Assembly: GCA_964394475.1 (NCBI GenBank)
Contig: CAYMXZ010000057.1
Span: forward strand, 1 to 17,542
Length of the DNA stretch: 17,542 nucleotides
Source: RQOF01 sp964394475
GTDB taxonomy: Bacteria > Calditrichota > Calditrichia > RBG-13-44-9
Reading direction: 5' to 3'
Of the stretch, positions 15,964-17,542 are shown piece by piece. Both the position numbers and the translations under genes were made by a program. Within the stretch, counting starts at the first letter, position 1; every line of letters begins with the position of its first letter. The notes beneath the pieces were generated by a model that worked only from the letters and a program-made list of their open reading frames with translations, was not told the DNA's origin and made no database searches.

Positions 15964-17542
15964 TTAACGAATATAGACCATTTTTTTTATTTCCGAACGG
16001 GTATCACTTTCGAAAAAATAGTAGTAAACTCCTGATGCAAGATCGGTACCCAGACTGGTGGCGGCTATCCAGTGCAGTTGGTTATTTCCAGCTGGTAGAT
16101 TACCTAAATGTGAAATATATACAAGCTTTCCCTGCAGATCGTAAATCTTTAAGACCAGAGACTGCGTCCTATTTAACTTCACACGAAAAGTGGTCGTTTT
16201 ATTAAAAGGATTGGGAAAATTTTGTTGTATTTCAATATCCTGCGGTAGATAACCTCGATTTGAGTTTTCAATACCGGTGTATTTCTCGCCATTAAAGTAC
16301 CCCGCCACAAAAACCAGAGGGGCATTCCAGTTTATACAAATTTCATTGGAAGCATAACTGCCCTGATCGTCGATATAACAGAGCGCAGGAGGTGTGGAAG
16401 AGGTGAAATGCGTTTGCAGTACCGGATCATCGAGGTATTGATTTGGCCCACCAGCCAACAATCCAGGAACGGGATCTACCACGCCATCCGAAGCCGAGGG
16501 CCGATGGTGAGGATGCATGGGCGACCGCGACCCCACCCCGGTAACAAAGCTCATCCGGTGAGCATTGCTCCCCAGCAAATAATGCAATTGATCTAATGCG
16601 GCATGACGATAAAGGGGATTTTGAAAAATTTGATACCCCATCAAAAGTAAAATCGCATTATTGAGAGCTAATGAATTTGAACCCCAATAATATTCACCGG
16701 GACTGATCATGACGTAAAATCCGTTAGAGTCCCTTTTATTTACCAGTTGCTGGCAATAGTTAAGCAGAGAATTTCTAAGTTGATTTTGAATGGTCTGATT
16801 TATTTGAGAATGTGTTCCGAATAAATAGGTCAGATGGGCCAGCGCAAGCACATCTTGCCAGGACATTGCATAGCTGAATAATCCTTTGTCGTTATAATGA
16901 GATTGATAATATTGATGAGCACTTTCTTCGCCGCTGGTCATAAATAATTCAGCAGCCGCCCATAGCCGCTCATCGCGATCGTCGCTATCACCATACTCTC
17001 CCGTGGCCGTACCCGCAGGATTGACAAATCCACCGCTGGGAACAATGGCCGGATTGGCCTGCAGAAATTGCCAACCGAGTTGAGCAGCTGTGAGGCACTG
17101 ATTGGCAAACGCCGTATCGATGGCCTGAAAGAGGCGACTGGCTCTGGCCATAACCGCCACAAAATTGCCGGTAGCCGCAGAAGAAATTTGATAAATGTAG
17201 CGGGCGGTATTATCATATTGGGGCATAATAAAAGGTTCAAACTGAGTGCGAGTTAACTTATGATAAACGCCCCCGTCCTGATGCTGCATTTTCAAGAACC
17301 AGTTTAATTCATACCGTGCCTCATCCAGAATATCAGCAATACCATTGCCGCTTTCCGGAAGATTCAGATCATCCGATTGAAAGTAGCTCGGAAAATATTC
17401 ATAAGCCATCAACAGGGTGCCGACGCTTATTCCGCCATTGACTATATATTTGCCATAATCGCCGGCATCATGCCAGCCGCCCGTCGCCGGCAGATATCCG
17501 GTTTGACCGGTAGAAGCATGAAAAAGCCCATCTGTTGAATGG
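15964..17542 (-). CDS. Glycoside hydrolase family 9 endoglucanase with C-terminal sorting-type domain (partial, 5' end outside window)
   Basis: The frame is open to the window edge, so the start is missing, along with any signal peptide and N-terminal Ig-like domain. This is an inverting beta-glucanase of the cellulase family GH9. The motif GGWHDAGDYGKY is encoded at about 17443-17478, with catalytic-base region Asp codons at 17467-17469 and 17458-17460. Further on are ESGNGIADILDEARYELNWFL, the substrate-binding HPHHRPSASDG motif, and SYASNEICINWNAPL, whose Glu (codon 16342-16344) is the expected acid. The catalytic module is followed directly by an FPNPFN-type C-terminal domain (about 85 residues, ending MVYIR), which suggests cell-surface attachment or type 9-style export. 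No carbohydrate-binding module is visible. GH3 begins 37 bases downstream. An apparent start at 17412 lies after the DAGD motif and is not the real start. Confidence 0.93.
   Translation of the reverse strand, partial: HSTDGLFHASTGQTGYLPATGGWHDAGDYGKYIVNGGISVGTLLMAYEYFPSYFQSDDLNLPESGNGIADILDEARYELNWFLKMQHQDGGVYHKLTRTQFEPFIMPQYDNTARYIYQISSAATGNFVAVMARASRLFQAIDTAFANQCLTAAQLGWQFLQANPAIVPSGGFVNPAGTATGEYGDSDDRDERLWAAAELFMTSGEESAHQYYQSHYNDKGLFSYAMSWQDVLALAHLTYLFGTHSQINQTIQNQLRNSLLNYCQQLVNKRDSNGFYVMISPGEYYWGSNSLALNNAILLLMGYQIFQNPLYRHAALDQLHYLLGSNAHRMSFVTGVGSRSPMHPHHRPSASDGVVDPVPGLLAGGPNQYLDDPVLQTHFTSSTPPALCYIDDQGSYASNEICINWNAPLVFVAGYFNGEKYTGIENSNRGYLPQDIEIQQNFPNPFNKTTTFRVKLNRTQSLVLKIYDLQGKLVYISHLGNLPAGNNQLHWIAATSLGTDLASGVYYYFFESDTRSEIKKMVYIR

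Noticed and set aside
17251..17412. A separate GH9 gene start at 17412
   Set aside because: The same frame stays open to the window edge and encodes the essential GGWHDAGDYGKY motif upstream of this point, so 17412 is internal.
1..17542. CRISPR arrays, tRNA or rRNA genes, transposases, insertion sequences, phage genes or toxin-antitoxin pairs
   Set aside because: None was seen. No regularly spaced repeats, integrase- or transposase-like proteins, or structured RNA signatures are visible.

Overview
The window (17,542 bases, AT-rich) most likely comes from a Gram-negative bacterium of the Fibrobacteres-Chlorobi-Bacteroidetes (FCB) side of the tree, perhaps a Calditrichota/KSB1/Ignavibacteria-like lineage. 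Three large secreted proteins end in the YPNPFN/FPNPFN-type C-terminal domain, which resembles type 9 secretion (Por) sorting domains. There are also outer-membrane barrel candidates and a Bacteroidota-type GH3 enzyme. The phylum assignment is inference; no rRNA or marker gene is present.

Layout. Positions 369-1991 (minus) hold a lipoprotein-like gene with a carboxypeptidase-regulatory-like domain and a YfaP/DUF2135-like domain, with an intrinsic terminator behind it at 275-303. An AT-rich gap without genes (1992-2620) separates it from a plus-strand group: an unrecognised exported, probably outer-membrane, protein (2621-3721), a small DoxX-family membrane protein (3811-4197), a secreted CotH-kinase-family protein (4458-6407) and a PorT-like beta-barrel protein (6495-7184). 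The CotH gene is preceded by a sigma70-like promoter and a leader that can fold in two mutually exclusive ways.

The rest of the window (17542 down to 7246) is read from the minus strand. In transcription order it contains a GH9 glucanase that runs off the window edge, a GH3 beta-glucosidase, a 1,180-residue multidomain CotH protein, a HlyD-like membrane adaptor, a soluble VTC-type (polyphosphate-polymerase-like) protein and a DUF4956 integral membrane protein. Gaps are 37, 102, 94, 8 and 137 bases, and I see no convincing terminator between them.

How the genes may work together. GH9 (surface or released) and GH3 (signal peptide only, probably periplasmic) form a plausible two-step beta-glucan or cellulose degradation pair. 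The CotH-HlyD-VTC-DUF4956 set is the most interesting part. It joins an exported atypical-kinase-fold protein, a periplasmic adaptor without a visible transporter, a phosphate-polymer-type tunnel enzyme with its key residues kept, and a membrane protein of unknown function. This looks like a dedicated cell-envelope modification or export system. Its biochemical output cannot be read from the sequence.
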